64,000 nucleotides of DNA from Nonomuraea sp. NBC_00507 (lineage in GTDB: Bacteria > Actinomycetota > Actinomycetes > Streptosporangiales > Streptosporangiaceae), in contig NZ_CP107853.1 of the NCBI RefSeq assembly GCF_036013525.1, positions 9,796,001 through 9,860,000 of the forward strand. The letters are read 5' to 3'. The translations under genes were made by a program, and so were the position numbers. Numbering within the stretch: the first letter of the stretch is position 1; each line of letters opens with the position of its first letter. Below are positions 9,881-18,347 of the stretch, piece by piece. Below the pieces are notes generated by a model, which saw nothing but the letters and a program-made list of their open reading frames with translations, was not told where the DNA came from and ran no database searches.

Positions 9881-9907
9881 GGAATCACACCCTAAGACGG
9901 AGGAACG

Positions 9908-11080
9908 CTACGACAGCGCCTGGGAGACGTCGGCCCAAAGGTCCTCGGGATGTTCGATGCCCACCGCGATCCGCACCGTGCCCTCGCCGATCCCGCTCCT
10001 GGCCAGCTCGTCCGGGCTCAGCGCGCGGTGCGAGGTGGTGGCCGGGTGCAGGATGAGCGTCTCGACGCCGCCGAGCGAGGGGGCGAGCAGCGCGAGGCGT
10101 ACCGAGCTCATGAACTTCTCCCCCGCCGCCCGCCCGCCGGCCAGGTCGAACGAGAACACCCCGCCGAAGCCGGGCAGCAGCTTGCCGGCCAGCTCGTACG
10201 ACGGATGCGACGCCAGCCCCGGCCAGTGCACCGCCTGGACGGCGGGGTGCTCGGCCAGCCTGGTGGCCAGGAACTCGGCGTTGGAGCAGTGGCGTTCCAT
10301 GCGCAGCGCGAGCGTCTGCAGCCCGCGCAGCGTCAGCCAGGCCGCGAACGGGTCGGCCGAGGCGCCCAGCTCGATCGCGAAGTGCCAGATCCGCTCGTAG
10401 AGCGCGGTGTCGGCGAAGACCGCGAGGCCGCCGACCACGTCGGTGTGCCCGGACAGATATTTGGTGGTCGAGTGGATGACGATGTCCGCCCCATGCTCGA
10501 AGGGCCGGCACAACATCGCCGTGGCGAACGTGTTGTCCACCACGGACGGGATCCCCAGTTCGCGCGCCACCCCGCACATCCCAGGCAGATCGGCCACCAG
10601 CGTCATCGGGTTGCTGATCGTCTCCAGGTAGACGAGCCTGGTCTCGGGCCGCACGGCCGCACGCAGGGCGGCGGGATCGTTCTCGGGCACGTACGTGACC
10701 GTGATTCCGAACCTGCCCACCAGCTCGTTGAGCATCGCGGCCGTCCCCCCGTACAGCGACCGCTGGGCGATCAGGTGGTCGCCGGGCTGGAGCAGGCCGA
10801 GCAGGACGGTGTTGATCGCGCCCATGCCGGAGCCCGCGGCGATGGCGGCCGCGCCGCCCTCGAGCCCGGCGACGGCCAGCTCCAGCGAGCGCACGGTCGG
10901 GTTGGTGTAGCGCCCGTACACGAACGCCCCGTCGGGACGCCCCATAGCGTCGGCCATCACGGCGGGGTCGTCGAAGACGAACCCCGAGGTCTGGTAGATC
11001 GGCATGGTGATCGGGCGGCTGCCCTCGACGGTCGGCTGAGGGACGTGGACGGCCCTGGTCTCGGGGCGGAAATCGGTCAT
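9908..11080 (-). CDS. Cys/Met metabolism PLP enzyme (cystathionine gamma-lyase/synthase or methionine gamma-lyase type)
   Basis: About 390 residues of the trans-sulfuration family, with YGRYTNPTV (PLP phosphate contacts from the partner subunit), the SNPMTLVADL segment, VVDNTFATAM, and the cofactor lysine in HSTTKYLSGH (about Lys207). The reaction (cystathionine synthesis or cleavage, or methionine gamma-elimination) cannot be fixed from motifs. ATG 11080 (MTDFRPETRAVH) is preferred; a TTG 42 bases earlier would run into the operator. It is divergent from a MocR regulator only 59 bases away, which suggests that regulator controls it. The dehydratase gene follows downstream. Confidence 0.88.
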   Translation of the reverse strand: MTDFRPETRAVHVPQPTVEGSRPITMPIYQTSGFVFDDPAVMADAMGRPDGAFVYGRYTNPTVRSLELAVAGLEGGAAAIAAGSGMGAINTVLLGLLQPGDHLIAQRSLYGGTAAMLNELVGRFGITVTYVPENDPAALRAAVRPETRLVYLETISNPMTLVADLPGMCGVARELGIPSVVDNTFATAMLCRPFEHGADIVIHSTTKYLSGHTDVVGGLAVFADTALYERIWHFAIELGASADPFAAWLTLRGLQTLALRMERHCSNAEFLATRLAEHPAVQAVHWPGLASHPSYELAGKLLPGFGGVFSFDLAGGRAAGEKFMSSVRLALLAPSLGGVETLILHPATTSHRALSPDELARSGIGEGTVRIAVGIEHPEDLWADVSQALS

Positions 11081-11115
11081 GTGGCCATGATTTCCCGTGC
11101 GGGGATTCAACGTGA

Positions 11116-11154
11116 GAGCCAATCGGGCAGAATTGGTTCATGAATGGGGCCAAT
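11116..11154. promoter_or_regulatory. Probable MocR operator
   Basis: GAGCCAAT (11116-11123) faces ATTGGTTC (11132-11139), and a third CCAAT lies at 11150-11154. This gives two direct CCAAT boxes 31 bases apart with one inverted box between. That resembles operators described for MocR/GabR/PdxR regulators, which bind direct repeats about three helix turns apart. The site spans the regulator's own start codon at 11140, so autorepression is plausible. Confidence 0.6.
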
Positions 11155-12582
11155 CTGGATGACCTCGTCGATCTGCTGGGGCGGTGGGCGTCGGGACGCG
11201 GCCCGCTCTACCTGCTGCTGGCGGTCCGGCTGCGGGCGCTGATCGACGACGGCGTGCTCCCACCGGGCGACGCGCTGCCGCCCGACCGGGTGCTGGCCAA
11301 GCGGCTCGCGGTGGGCCGGGGCACCGTGGTGGCGGCGTACGACCTGCTGCAGCAGGAAGGCCGCGTGGTGCGCCGGCAGGGCAGCGGCACCCGGGTGGCC
11401 CCGCTCGACCTGCCCGCGACGAGGGCGGCCGACGGCGTGGTCGCCAATCCGCTGCTGCAGCACATCCTGCATCCGCCGGACGGGGTGATCCTGCTGACGT
11501 GCGCCGCTCCCCATGATCCGCCGCAGGCGATGTTCGAGGCGTACGAGGAGGCGGGGGCGCGGCTGGCCGGCGTGCGCGACCTGGGCTACCAGCCGGCGGG
11601 CAACGCCGAACTGCGCGCCGCGCTGGCGGACTACTACTGCGCTCGCGGCGTGCCGACGACGCCGGAGGAGATCATCACGACGACGGGCGCTCAGCAGGCG
11701 CTCACGCTGCTCACCGCGCTGCTGGCGGCGCCGGGCGACACCGTGCTGACCGAGTCGCCGACGTACCCGGGCTCGCTGGAGGTGTTCAGGCACGCCGCCG
11801 CGGTGGTCAAGCCCGTGACGCCGGAGCAGCTGCGCGACGCCCTGCGCGAACGTCCCGCGTTCACCTACTTCGTCCCCACCGCGCGCAACCCGGACGGCGC
11901 CGTCATGGCCAACCACGACCGCAGGCGGCTGGTGGCTCTGACCGGCGAGCACGACGTGCCGCTAATCGACGACGAGGTCTGCGCCGAGCTGTGCTTCTCC
12001 GGCGAGACACCGCCCCCGCTGGCCGCGTTCGGACCCAGAGCCGGCCAGGGCGAGCACGTCATCACGATCGGCTCGCTGAGCAAGCTCGTCTGGGGCGGGC
12101 TGCGCGTGGGCTGGATCCGCGCGGCAGCGCCGCTCATCTCCCGGCTGGCCCGGCTGCGGGCCGTGCACGACCTCGGCGGCGAGGTCTTCAGCCAGCTCGC
12201 CGCCGCGGCGCTGCTGCGCCGCCTGGAGGAGGTGCGCGCGGTCCGCGTGCGCGGGCTCCGCGAGCGCCACGACCACCTGTGCGCCGAGTTGCGCGGGAGC
12301 CTGCCGTCGTGGTCGTTCGAGCCCGCCCACGGCGGCCAGACGATCTGGGTACGGATCCCGCGCGGCGACGCCGACGCCTTCTCCCAGGTGGCTCTGCGGC
12401 ATGGTGTGGCGGTGCCGCCGGGCAGATCGTTCGACCCGCTGGGCGGACACGCCGACCACATGCGGCTGCACTTCCTGTTCCCGGCCGACGAGCTTTCGCG
12501 AGCGGTGAACAACCTGGCCGCGGCCTGGGCGGTCTTCGACGGAGCGGGGCGCACGGCCTCCCGCCACACCCTCATCGTCTGA
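11140..12582 (+). CDS. MocR-type regulator (GntR helix-turn-helix fused to an aminotransferase domain)
   Basis: 480 residues. Residues 15-85 form a GntR winged helix (LPPDRVLAKRLAVGRGTVVAAYDLL); residues of about 110-470 form a fold-type I aminotransferase domain with the PLP lysine at Lys315 (GSLSKLVWGGLRVGW). MocR proteins sense amino-acid or vitamin B6 compounds through PLP chemistry and regulate adjacent genes, usually divergent ones. The divergent neighbour here is a PLP-dependent sulfur amino-acid enzyme, so sulfur amino-acid control is the simplest guess. ATG 11140 has no clear ribosome site; it is probably translated from a nearly leaderless message. Confidence 0.9.
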   Translation: MNGANLDDLVDLLGRWASGRGPLYLLLAVRLRALIDDGVLPPGDALPPDRVLAKRLAVGRGTVVAAYDLLQQEGRVVRRQGSGTRVAPLDLPATRAADGVVANPLLQHILHPPDGVILLTCAAPHDPPQAMFEAYEEAGARLAGVRDLGYQPAGNAELRAALADYYCARGVPTTPEEIITTTGAQQALTLLTALLAAPGDTVLTESPTYPGSLEVFRHAAAVVKPVTPEQLRDALRERPAFTYFVPTARNPDGAVMANHDRRRLVALTGEHDVPLIDDEVCAELCFSGETPPPLAAFGPRAGQGEHVITIGSLSKLVWGGLRVGWIRAAAPLISRLARLRAVHDLGGEVFSQLAAAALLRRLEEVRAVRVRGLRERHDHLCAELRGSLPSWSFEPAHGGQTIWVRIPRGDADAFSQVALRHGVAVPPGRSFDPLGGHADHMRLHFLFPADELSRAVNNLAAAWAVFDGAGRTASRHTLIV

Positions 12583-12586
12583 AAGT

Positions 12587-13297
12587 GTGGGACGTGTGGA
12601 GACGACTCTTATCGAGAAGACCTTCGTCCTGGTGCACAGCCCCTCCGTCGGACCGTCGACTTGGGCTCCCGTGGCCGAGTCGCTGCAGCGCCGCGGACAC
12701 GCCGCCGTGGTGCCCGAAGTGACCGGCATCTCCGTCGGCGGGCCGCCTTACTGGCCGCGGGTGGTGGCGGCGGTCAGGGACGCCACGCCGGACACGCCTG
12801 TGGTGCTGGTGGGGCACAGCAACGCGGGGTTCTTCCTGCCGCTGATCAAGGAAGGGCTGGGCGATCGCGTGGTGGCGTGCGTGTTCGCCGACGCGCACAT
12901 CCCGCCCCGCGCCGGGCTGATCAAGGTCGCGGACGACGGTTTCCTGCCGTTCCTGCACGATCTGGCCGGGCCCGACGGGGTGCTGCCGCGCTGGACCGAC
13001 TGGTGGGACGAGGAGGACGTGGTGGCCATGCTGCCCGATCCCGCCGTACGCGTGCGGGTCGCGGGAGAGCAGCCGCGGCTGCCACTCGACTACTACACAC
13101 AGTCCATCCCCGTGCCCGCCGGGTGGGACGAGGTCAGGTGCTCGTGCCTGTGGTTCGGGCCTCCGTACGACAAGGTCGCCGAGGAGGCGCACCGGCGGGG
13201 CTGGCCCGTGACCCGCGTCCCCGGCAACCACCTGCACCAGATCGTCGACCCCGAAGGGGTCACGGACGCGCTGCTGAAGCTGTCGCGCACGTCGTGA
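12587..13297 (+). CDS. Alpha/beta hydrolase
   Basis: 236 residues with the alpha/beta-hydrolase layout: FVLVHSPSVGPSTW near the oxyanion region, the nucleophile elbow GHSNAG (serine in the usual G-x-S-x-G setting), a possible acid around PPYD, and the catalytic histidine in GNHLHQIVDPEGV. The substrate is unknown; this branch contains esterases and acyl hydrolases. It follows the MocR gene by four bases, so it is probably translated from the same message. The GTG start at 12587 could also be GTG 12596. Confidence 0.8.
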   Translation: MGRVETTLIEKTFVLVHSPSVGPSTWAPVAESLQRRGHAAVVPEVTGISVGGPPYWPRVVAAVRDATPDTPVVLVGHSNAGFFLPLIKEGLGDRVVACVFADAHIPPRAGLIKVADDGFLPFLHDLAGPDGVLPRWTDWWDEEDVVAMLPDPAVRVRVAGEQPRLPLDYYTQSIPVPAGWDEVRCSCLWFGPPYDKVAEEAHRRGWPVTRVPGNHLHQIVDPEGVTDALLKLSRTS

Positions 13298-13368
13298 ATG
13301 CGGGCTGACCGGCCGGGCGGGGCACGACGATCCGCAACAAGATCGACGACATCCGCTGGCTGTGATCT

Positions 13369-14034
13369 TCAGATGTCGGTGATGCGCAGCCCCGCGTGCG
13401 CCTTGTAGCGGCGGTTGACGGAGATGATGTTGGCGGTGAGCGCCTCGATCTGGTGGGCGTTGCGCAGCCGGCCGCCGTAGACGCCGCGCACGCCCGGAAT
13501 GACGTCCGCCAGCGCCTGCACCGTGTCGGTCGCCTCCCGGTCGTCGCCCAGCACCAGGACGTCCAGGTCCACCTTGTCCACCGCCGGATCCATCAGCACG
13601 ACGGCCGACACGTGGTGGAAGGCCGCCACCACCCGGCTGTCCGGCAGCACCGCCGCGGCCTGCTGGGCGGCGCTGCCCTCCTCGACGGGCAGCGCGTACG
13701 CGCCCTGCTTGTCGAACCCGAGCGGGTTCACGCAGTCCACCACGATCTTCCCTGCCAGCTCGGCGCGCAGGGACTCCAGCAACGCCTTGTGGCCCTCGTA
13801 CGGCACCGCCACGATCACGATGTCGGCCTGGGCGGCCACGGCGGCGTTCTCACCACCCGTGACGCCCGACCCGATGGAGTCGGCCGCGTCCTGGGCGCGT
13901 TGCGCGCTGCGCGACCCGATCAGCACCTGATGGCCCGCCAGCGCGAACCGCCGCGCCAGCCCCTTCCCCTGGTCGCCGGTGCCGCCGAGGATGCCGATGG
14001 AAAGCCCGTTCACGTCAGTCATATGCCGCATCAT
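13369..14034 (-). CDS. npdG: NADPH-dependent F420 reductase (F420H2:NADP+ oxidoreductase)
   Basis: About 221 residues. The N-terminal Rossmann fold (SIGILGGTGDQGKGLARRFA) with GSRSAQRA after strand 2 fits NADP preference. The middle (ADIVIVAVPYEGH), the VVDCVNPLGFD region and the C-terminal LRNAHQIEALTANIISVNRRY match the F420H2:NADP family. The enzyme passes hydride between NADPH and coenzyme F420 and so feeds F420-dependent oxidoreductases, such as the LLM enzyme at the right end of this window. The start is placed at ATG 14034, seven bases after GGGG; ATG 14022 (MTDVNG) is equally possible. Confidence 0.88.
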   Translation of the reverse strand: MMRHMTDVNGLSIGILGGTGDQGKGLARRFALAGHQVLIGSRSAQRAQDAADSIGSGVTGGENAAVAAQADIVIVAVPYEGHKALLESLRAELAGKIVVDCVNPLGFDKQGAYALPVEEGSAAQQAAAVLPDSRVVAAFHHVSAVVLMDPAVDKVDLDVLVLGDDREATDTVQALADVIPGVRGVYGGRLRNAHQIEALTANIISVNRRYKAHAGLRITDI

Positions 14035-14246
14035 GCCAGCACCCCGCTCCCACTCCACCGCCGCCCACACCCTCCGCCCGCGGCCCACCCCATTTCGCGG
14101 CACGGCTCGGCACAACGCGCCCGACCCTGCACACGGTGCGACACGGCACGGCGCGGCCAAGCATGGGATGGCCGGGCCTGTGCGGCCTGGGCCGTGAGGT
14201 GCCGGCCGGGGGCAGTGGAGGAGCGGCGCCTCGGCGCCCCTCGCGC

Positions 14247-14283
14247 CGACAGCCGGACCCGGGTTGCCCGGGCCCGGCTGTCG
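14247..14283 (-). terminator. Strong hairpin after the lipase gene
   Basis: CGACAGCCGG pairs with CCGGCTGTCG over 10 bp, and the interior CCCGGG-TTG-CCCGGG extends the stem across one A-C mismatch. It begins 13 bases beyond the lipase stop codon. No T-run follows, as is usual in high-GC actinomycetes. It is probably a transcription terminator. Confidence 0.75.
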
Positions 14284-14295
14284 GATCGCAGGCCT

Positions 14296-15438
14296 CTAAC
14301 AGTTGCCGAACGCCGGCAGCCCGAGTATCCGCAGCGTCAGCCACTCGATGGCGAGCGGCCCACCCTCAACGGCCCCCGTGACATGGTCGGGCGCGGGCAG
14401 CGCCGCCCACCGTACGTTCACCCCCGCCCGGCAGTACTCCGAGCGCAGAGTGGACCCCACCGCGAGCGGAATGATCTCGTCACCCCTGGCGTGGTACAGG
14501 AACATCGGCACCCGTGGCGTCACCGCCCCGAGCCGGTTCTCGGCCAGCCGCGCCAGCCACTTGGGCTGGTTGAGCAGGTCGATCGGGCTCAGGTCGGAGA
14601 AGCGGAGCCCGGCGAGCCTGTCGAGGTCTCCCACGCAGTCGTCGGCGGCGTCGGCGAGCAGCGCCCGTCCCCGGTCGTTGAGATCGGCCTCGAGGTCGAG
14701 CTCGGGGTAGGCGGCGTCGAGCCCGACCCCGGCGGCCGCGGCCAGCCCGAAGTTCTCGCCGCCGTCCAGGTGACTCGCCACGGCGCGCAGGTCGGCGGGC
14801 ACGCCGCCCGCTGCCACGCCCCTGAGCCTGAGGTCAGGCGCGTAGGCGGGCTGCAGCTGAGCGGCCCACCCGGCCGACGCGCCGCCCTGGGAGTAGCCCA
14901 TGACGGCGACCGGCGCCCGGGTCGACAGCCCGGCCGCCGGCACCCGCATGGCGGCCCTGACCGCGTCGAGCACGGCGTGGCCCTGCGAGATCCCCGCCAT
15001 GTAGGTGTGCTGCCCCGGCGTCCCGAGGCCTTCGTAGTCGGTCACGACCACGGCGAACCCTTTGAGCAGGAACAGGCTGACCAGCGCCAGCTCGGCCTCC
15101 CTGCCCTCGCTCATGCTGACGGACGGGGCGCACTGGTCGCCGAGGCCGTGAGTGCCGGTGGCGTACCCGATGATCGGGCGCGCGCCCAGCGGATAAGCGC
15201 TCTTGGGCACGAGCAGTGTGCCGGAGACCGCGTTGAGCGCGCCGATGGCGGAGGTGGAGTGGTAGAGGATGTGCCAGGCGTTGACCGGCACCTCCAGCAG
15301 CTTCCCCGGTAGGAGGTAGACAGTGGTGGGCTGTGCGGAGACCACGTCTCCCGCCGTCGCGGCGCGCGCGGGGGCCGTGGTGAGGGACATGATCGATAAC
15401 AGGATCACGGACACGCTGACGCGGACACGTAAGTTCAT
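14296..15438 (-). CDS. Secreted lipase (LIP family)
   Basis: 380 residues with a signal peptide (RVRVSVSVILLSIMSLTTAPARA, cleaved near AATAGD). The lipase domain has the nucleophile elbow VMGYSQGGAS, the DYEGLGTPG segment upstream of it, an acid in HARGDEIIP and the histidine in APDHVTG. This is the pattern of LIP-type secreted triacylglycerol lipases of actinomycetes and Candida. It acts outside the cell on esters or lipids. ATG 15438 follows GGGAGAGGGG at a good distance; upstream codons are rejected. A perfect inverted repeat (15497-15512) in its promoter suggests repressor control. Confidence 0.85.
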   Translation of the reverse strand: MNLRVRVSVSVILLSIMSLTTAPARAATAGDVVSAQPTTVYLLPGKLLEVPVNAWHILYHSTSAIGALNAVSGTLLVPKSAYPLGARPIIGYATGTHGLGDQCAPSVSMSEGREAELALVSLFLLKGFAVVVTDYEGLGTPGQHTYMAGISQGHAVLDAVRAAMRVPAAGLSTRAPVAVMGYSQGGASAGWAAQLQPAYAPDLRLRGVAAGGVPADLRAVASHLDGGENFGLAAAAGVGLDAAYPELDLEADLNDRGRALLADAADDCVGDLDRLAGLRFSDLSPIDLLNQPKWLARLAENRLGAVTPRVPMFLYHARGDEIIPLAVGSTLRSEYCRAGVNVRWAALPAPDHVTGAVEGGPLAIEWLTLRILGLPAFGNC

Positions 15439-15496
15439 GTGCCGCCCCTCTCCCTGAGGATCACTCGACTTGGGACGGCGACGCCGCGAGCCGATC

Positions 15497-15512
15497 GTTA
15501 CCCGAGGGTAAC
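15497..15512. promoter_or_regulatory. Palindrome GTTACCC-GA-GGGTAAC
   Basis: Two perfect 7-base arms with a 2-base centre lie 58 bases before the lipase start and 91 bases before the divergent gene at 15604. The form suits a dimeric TetR-type repressor. No regulator gene is adjacent, so the protein that binds is unknown. Confidence 0.5.
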
Positions 15513-15603
15513 TCCATGTCAAGGCCCGAAATGACGGAGAAACACAGCTTGTGTCAATACATCACTCGCGAAACAGCTCCCCCGAACGGACTCGTCAGGC
15601 ACC

Positions 15604-16191
15604 ATGGAACCCATGGACTCAGGATCGGTAGCCCTTCTGCGCGAACTCCTGGCCCAGACCGGCTGGCTCGAACGCGCCCGCGAGCTCGGCCACGCCCTGC
15701 GCGCCACCCGCTCCCCCGGCGGCCTGCTGCTGGTGGGCACGCCTGACGACGAGCCATGGCACCTGACCGCGCACCTCGGCGACGAGGCCCGGTTCTCCGG
15801 TCTGCCGCAGCTGACGCCCACCCTGGTGCGCTGGGCGCCGCCCCTCGACGCGCCCGCCCACCTGCGCGTCGGCCTCAACCGGCTGGAGCAGGCGGCGCGG
15901 GGCGAGACGTTGTTCGTGCTGTCGGAGCAGCAGGCGCCGGTGCCGCTGCTCGAGCGGGTGAACGACGCCCGCCACACGGGCGCGACCATCCTGGCGATCG
16001 AGGGCGGCGACACGGAGCTGGCCGGTCTGGCGCACGATGCGATCGCGGTGCCGCGGGACGGGCTGGTGACGTTCGACGGCGCGCAGCATCTGGTGAGCGC
16101 GGCGGCCGGGGAGGTGGAGCAGCGGCTCGGCCTGCGCGCCCGCCTGGCCCGCCTCCTGGAGAAGGTCAGCGGCCCCCAGCTGGCCGACTGA
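15604..16191 (+). CDS. Conserved hypothetical protein
   Basis: 195 residues with good codon bias and no signal peptide. I do not recognise a named family. An N-terminal helical part is followed by alternating strands and helices (GGLLLVGTPDDEPWHLTAHL, then GATILAIEGGDTELAGLAHDAIAVP). The second block, with a strand followed by a Gly-Gly-Asp loop and an AHDAIAVP strand, recalls sugar-isomerase (SIS) folds; this is only a resemblance. It is divergent from the lipase. ATG 15613 is an alternative start. Confidence 0.65.
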   Translation: MEPMDSGSVALLRELLAQTGWLERARELGHALRATRSPGGLLLVGTPDDEPWHLTAHLGDEARFSGLPQLTPTLVRWAPPLDAPAHLRVGLNRLEQAARGETLFVLSEQQAPVPLLERVNDARHTGATILAIEGGDTELAGLAHDAIAVPRDGLVTFDGAQHLVSAAAGEVEQRLGLRARLARLLEKVSGPQLAD

Positions 16192-16322
16192 GCCGCAGCC
16201 CCGCTACGCGGCCAAGCGCCGACCATCCCCGTCCCCGACCGCACCCGCCAGGCACAGCCCGGCCACACAGCCCGGCCGAGCACATTCCGGCCAGACACAG
16301 TCCCAGCCCAGGCAAAGTCCCG

Positions 16323-16407
16323 GCCGAGCGGGTCCAGGAGCCGAGCGGGTCCAGGAGCCGAGCGGGTCCAGGAGCCGAGCGGGTCCAGGAGCCGAGCGGA
16401 TCCAGGA
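16323..16407. repeat. Five tandem copies of a 17-bp unit
   Basis: The unit GCCGAGCGGGTCCAGGA occurs five times end to end, the last with one change (GGATCC). A partial sixth follows. Because 17 is not a multiple of three, the array is not coding. It lies between the convergent genes at 15604 and 16425, so it may act in termination or may simply be a slippage product. Confidence 0.9.
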
Positions 16408-16424
16408 GCCAGCGGCTCGGGCGG

Positions 16425-17381
16425 CTACGAGTCGAGCGGTTCGGGGGTGCGCAGACGGCCGCTGAGAGGCGTCGCCAGGGCCGCCGTGGCCTCCTCGATC
16501 GCGCCGATCACCACGGCCTGCACCGGATCCGGCTCCCCCGACCTCGTACGGCTGACCCGGGTAACAGCGTCAAGCCGCCGCGCCCCCACATCCCGCAACC
16601 CGCTCACCCGCACCTCGCCTTCGGGCACGTCCAGGAGGGCCAGGGCGGGCACGATCGCCACCCCGTGCCCGGCCGCCACCAGCGCCAGCGTCGGCCCGAA
16701 CTCCGTGATGACGTGCACCCTGCGCGGCTCGAACCCGTGCAGCCCCGCCAGCCGCTCCAGCGCCTGCCCGGTCGCCTGGCTCGGCTCCCCGGCCACCCAC
16801 GGCACCTCCGTCAGGTCGGCGAAGGCACGCGGCGGGTCCGGCCAGTCGGGCGGCAGCACGATGCGGTACTCGTCCACGTAGAGCAGGCGCGTGCTCAGCG
16901 ACGGCTGCGACAGCGCGGGCAGTCCCATGTCCTGCTCGGTGATGAGCACGTCCACCGCGCCCATCCGCAGCTCCTGCAGAGCCGGCTGGCCGTAGATCTC
17001 GTGGATGATCGGCGTGATCTTGGGATGCCGTACGGCGAGCTCCCGCATGGCCGGCACCAGCACGTGCGTGATCACCGTAGGGAACGCGGCGATGCGCACG
17101 GGCCCGGCCAGCCGTTCGGTGAACCGGGTGAGCTCCCGCCTGGCCTCCAGCAACTCCTCCTCCACCCGTTCGGCGTACCCGGCCAGCACCCGCCCGGCCG
17201 GGGTGAGAGAGACGCTGCGCTGGGAGCGGTCGATGAGCGCCAGCCCGACCTCGCGCTCGAGCTGGGCGAGCTGCTGGGACACCGCGGAGGGCGTCAGGTG
17301 GAGCGCCTCGGCGGCCCGCATCACGCCACCGCGGCGGGCGACCTCATGCAGGACGCGCAGCCGCCGAGGATCAATGTCCAT
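16425..17381 (-). CDS. LysR-family transcriptional regulator
   Basis: 318 residues. The N-terminal winged helix is typical (RLRVLHEVARRGGVMRAAEAL, then HLTPSAVSQQLAQLEREVG), followed by the two-lobed effector domain beginning near VRIAAFPTVITHVLVP. ATG 17381 (MDIDPRRLR) is chosen; the open frame continues upstream into the intergenic region. It is divergent, 64 bases apart, from a two-gene unit encoding a small membrane protein and a cyclase-family hydrolase, which are its likely targets. The effector is unknown. Confidence 0.9.
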   Translation of the reverse strand: MDIDPRRLRVLHEVARRGGVMRAAEALHLTPSAVSQQLAQLEREVGLALIDRSQRSVSLTPAGRVLAGYAERVEEELLEARRELTRFTERLAGPVRIAAFPTVITHVLVPAMRELAVRHPKITPIIHEIYGQPALQELRMGAVDVLITEQDMGLPALSQPSLSTRLLYVDEYRIVLPPDWPDPPRAFADLTEVPWVAGEPSQATGQALERLAGLHGFEPRRVHVITEFGPTLALVAAGHGVAIVPALALLDVPEGEVRVSGLRDVGARRLDAVTRVSRTRSGEPDPVQAVVIGAIEEATAALATPLSGRLRTPEPLDS

Positions 17382-17445
17382 GAAGGTTAGCTTACGACCA
17401 CCTTTAGGTTTCTTTATTTGTGCTTCAGCGCCAAATTTCCGGACA

Positions 17446-17706
17446 ATGGCGCTCATGGATTTGCTCCTCGCCGCCGTCGGGTGGGCGGGCGCCGCCGCGC
17501 TCCTGCTCGGCTACGCCCTGGTTTCGTCGTCCCGCCTTTCTGGGGACGGGGTGGCATACCAGCTGCTCAACCTGTTCGGCTCGGTCGGCCTCATGGTCAA
17601 CAGCGCCTACAGCGCCGCGTGGCCCTCGGCCGGGCTCAACCTGGTGTGGGCCGCGATCGGCGGGGTGGCCCTGATCAAACTCGCACGCGTAGGAGTGGCC
17701 AAATGA
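17446..17706 (+). CDS. Small membrane protein, CBU_0592-like
   Basis: 86 residues with three hydrophobic segments (LLLAAVGWAGAAALLLGYAL, YQLLNLFGSVGLMVNSAY, LNLVWAAIGGVALIKLA). The layout and the GYALVSSSRLSGDG loop match the CBU_0592-type family of small integral membrane proteins of unknown function. ATG 17455 is an alternative start. Its stop overlaps the ATG of the cyclase gene (ATGA at 17703-17706), so the two are translationally coupled. Confidence 0.8.
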   Translation: MALMDLLLAAVGWAGAAALLLGYALVSSSRLSGDGVAYQLLNLFGSVGLMVNSAYSAAWPSAGLNLVWAAIGGVALIKLARVGVAK

Positions 17707-18347
17707 TCGTCGAGCTCAGCCATCGCATCGTCGACGGCATGGTGACCTATCCCGGTATCCCCGGCCCCAAGCTGGGCGTGCATCTCAGCCGGGAGGACTC
17801 CCGCGAGGTGTACGCGCCGGGCACGGAGTTCCACATCGGCATGATCACCTTGGCCGCCAACACCGGCACCTACCTGGACACGCCCTACCACCGCTACGCC
17901 GACGGCCCCGACCTGTCACAGGTGCCGCTGACCAAGCTCGCCGATCTCCCGGGACTCGTCGTGCGCGCGCAGGGACCGCGGGAGGTGGTCCTGGACCAGG
18001 GCCTGGACGTACGTGGCAAGGCCGTGCTGATCCACACCGGCTGGGACCGCCACTTCGGCACCGACGCCTACACCCACGGCCACCCCTACCTGGCGCCGGG
18101 GTCGGCCAAGTGGCTGGCGGAGCAGGGCGCGGCGCTGGTCGGCATCGACTCGCTCAACATCGACGACACCCCGCCGCACGGCGAGCGCCCCGCCCACACG
18201 ATCTTGCTGGAGGCGGGGATCCCGCTGGTGGAGCACCTGACGGGCCTGGCGGAGCTGCCGGGCGAGGGCTTCCGCTTCCATGCCGCGCCACCGATGATCG
18301 CCGGCATGGGGACCTTCCCCGTCCGGGCCTACGCCATCGTCACCTAA
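17703..18347 (+). CDS. Cyclase/kynurenine-formamidase-like family protein with altered metal motif
   Basis: 214 residues of the cyclase family, which includes kynurenine formamidase and other metal-dependent amide or ester hydrolases. The usual HxGTHxDxPxH motif reads NTGTYLDTPYH here (about residues 57-67). Two histidines that normally hold the metal are replaced by Asn and Tyr, while Asp and the last His remain. GIDSLNIDD and HTILLEAGIPLVEHLTGL are family-typical later segments. Metal binding may be changed or lost. The gene is coupled to the upstream membrane-protein gene and faces a LysR regulator. Confidence 0.85.
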   Translation: MIVELSHRIVDGMVTYPGIPGPKLGVHLSREDSREVYAPGTEFHIGMITLAANTGTYLDTPYHRYADGPDLSQVPLTKLADLPGLVVRAQGPREVVLDQGLDVRGKAVLIHTGWDRHFGTDAYTHGHPYLAPGSAKWLAEQGAALVGIDSLNIDDTPPHGERPAHTILLEAGIPLVEHLTGLAELPGEGFRFHAAPPMIAGMGTFPVRAYAIVT

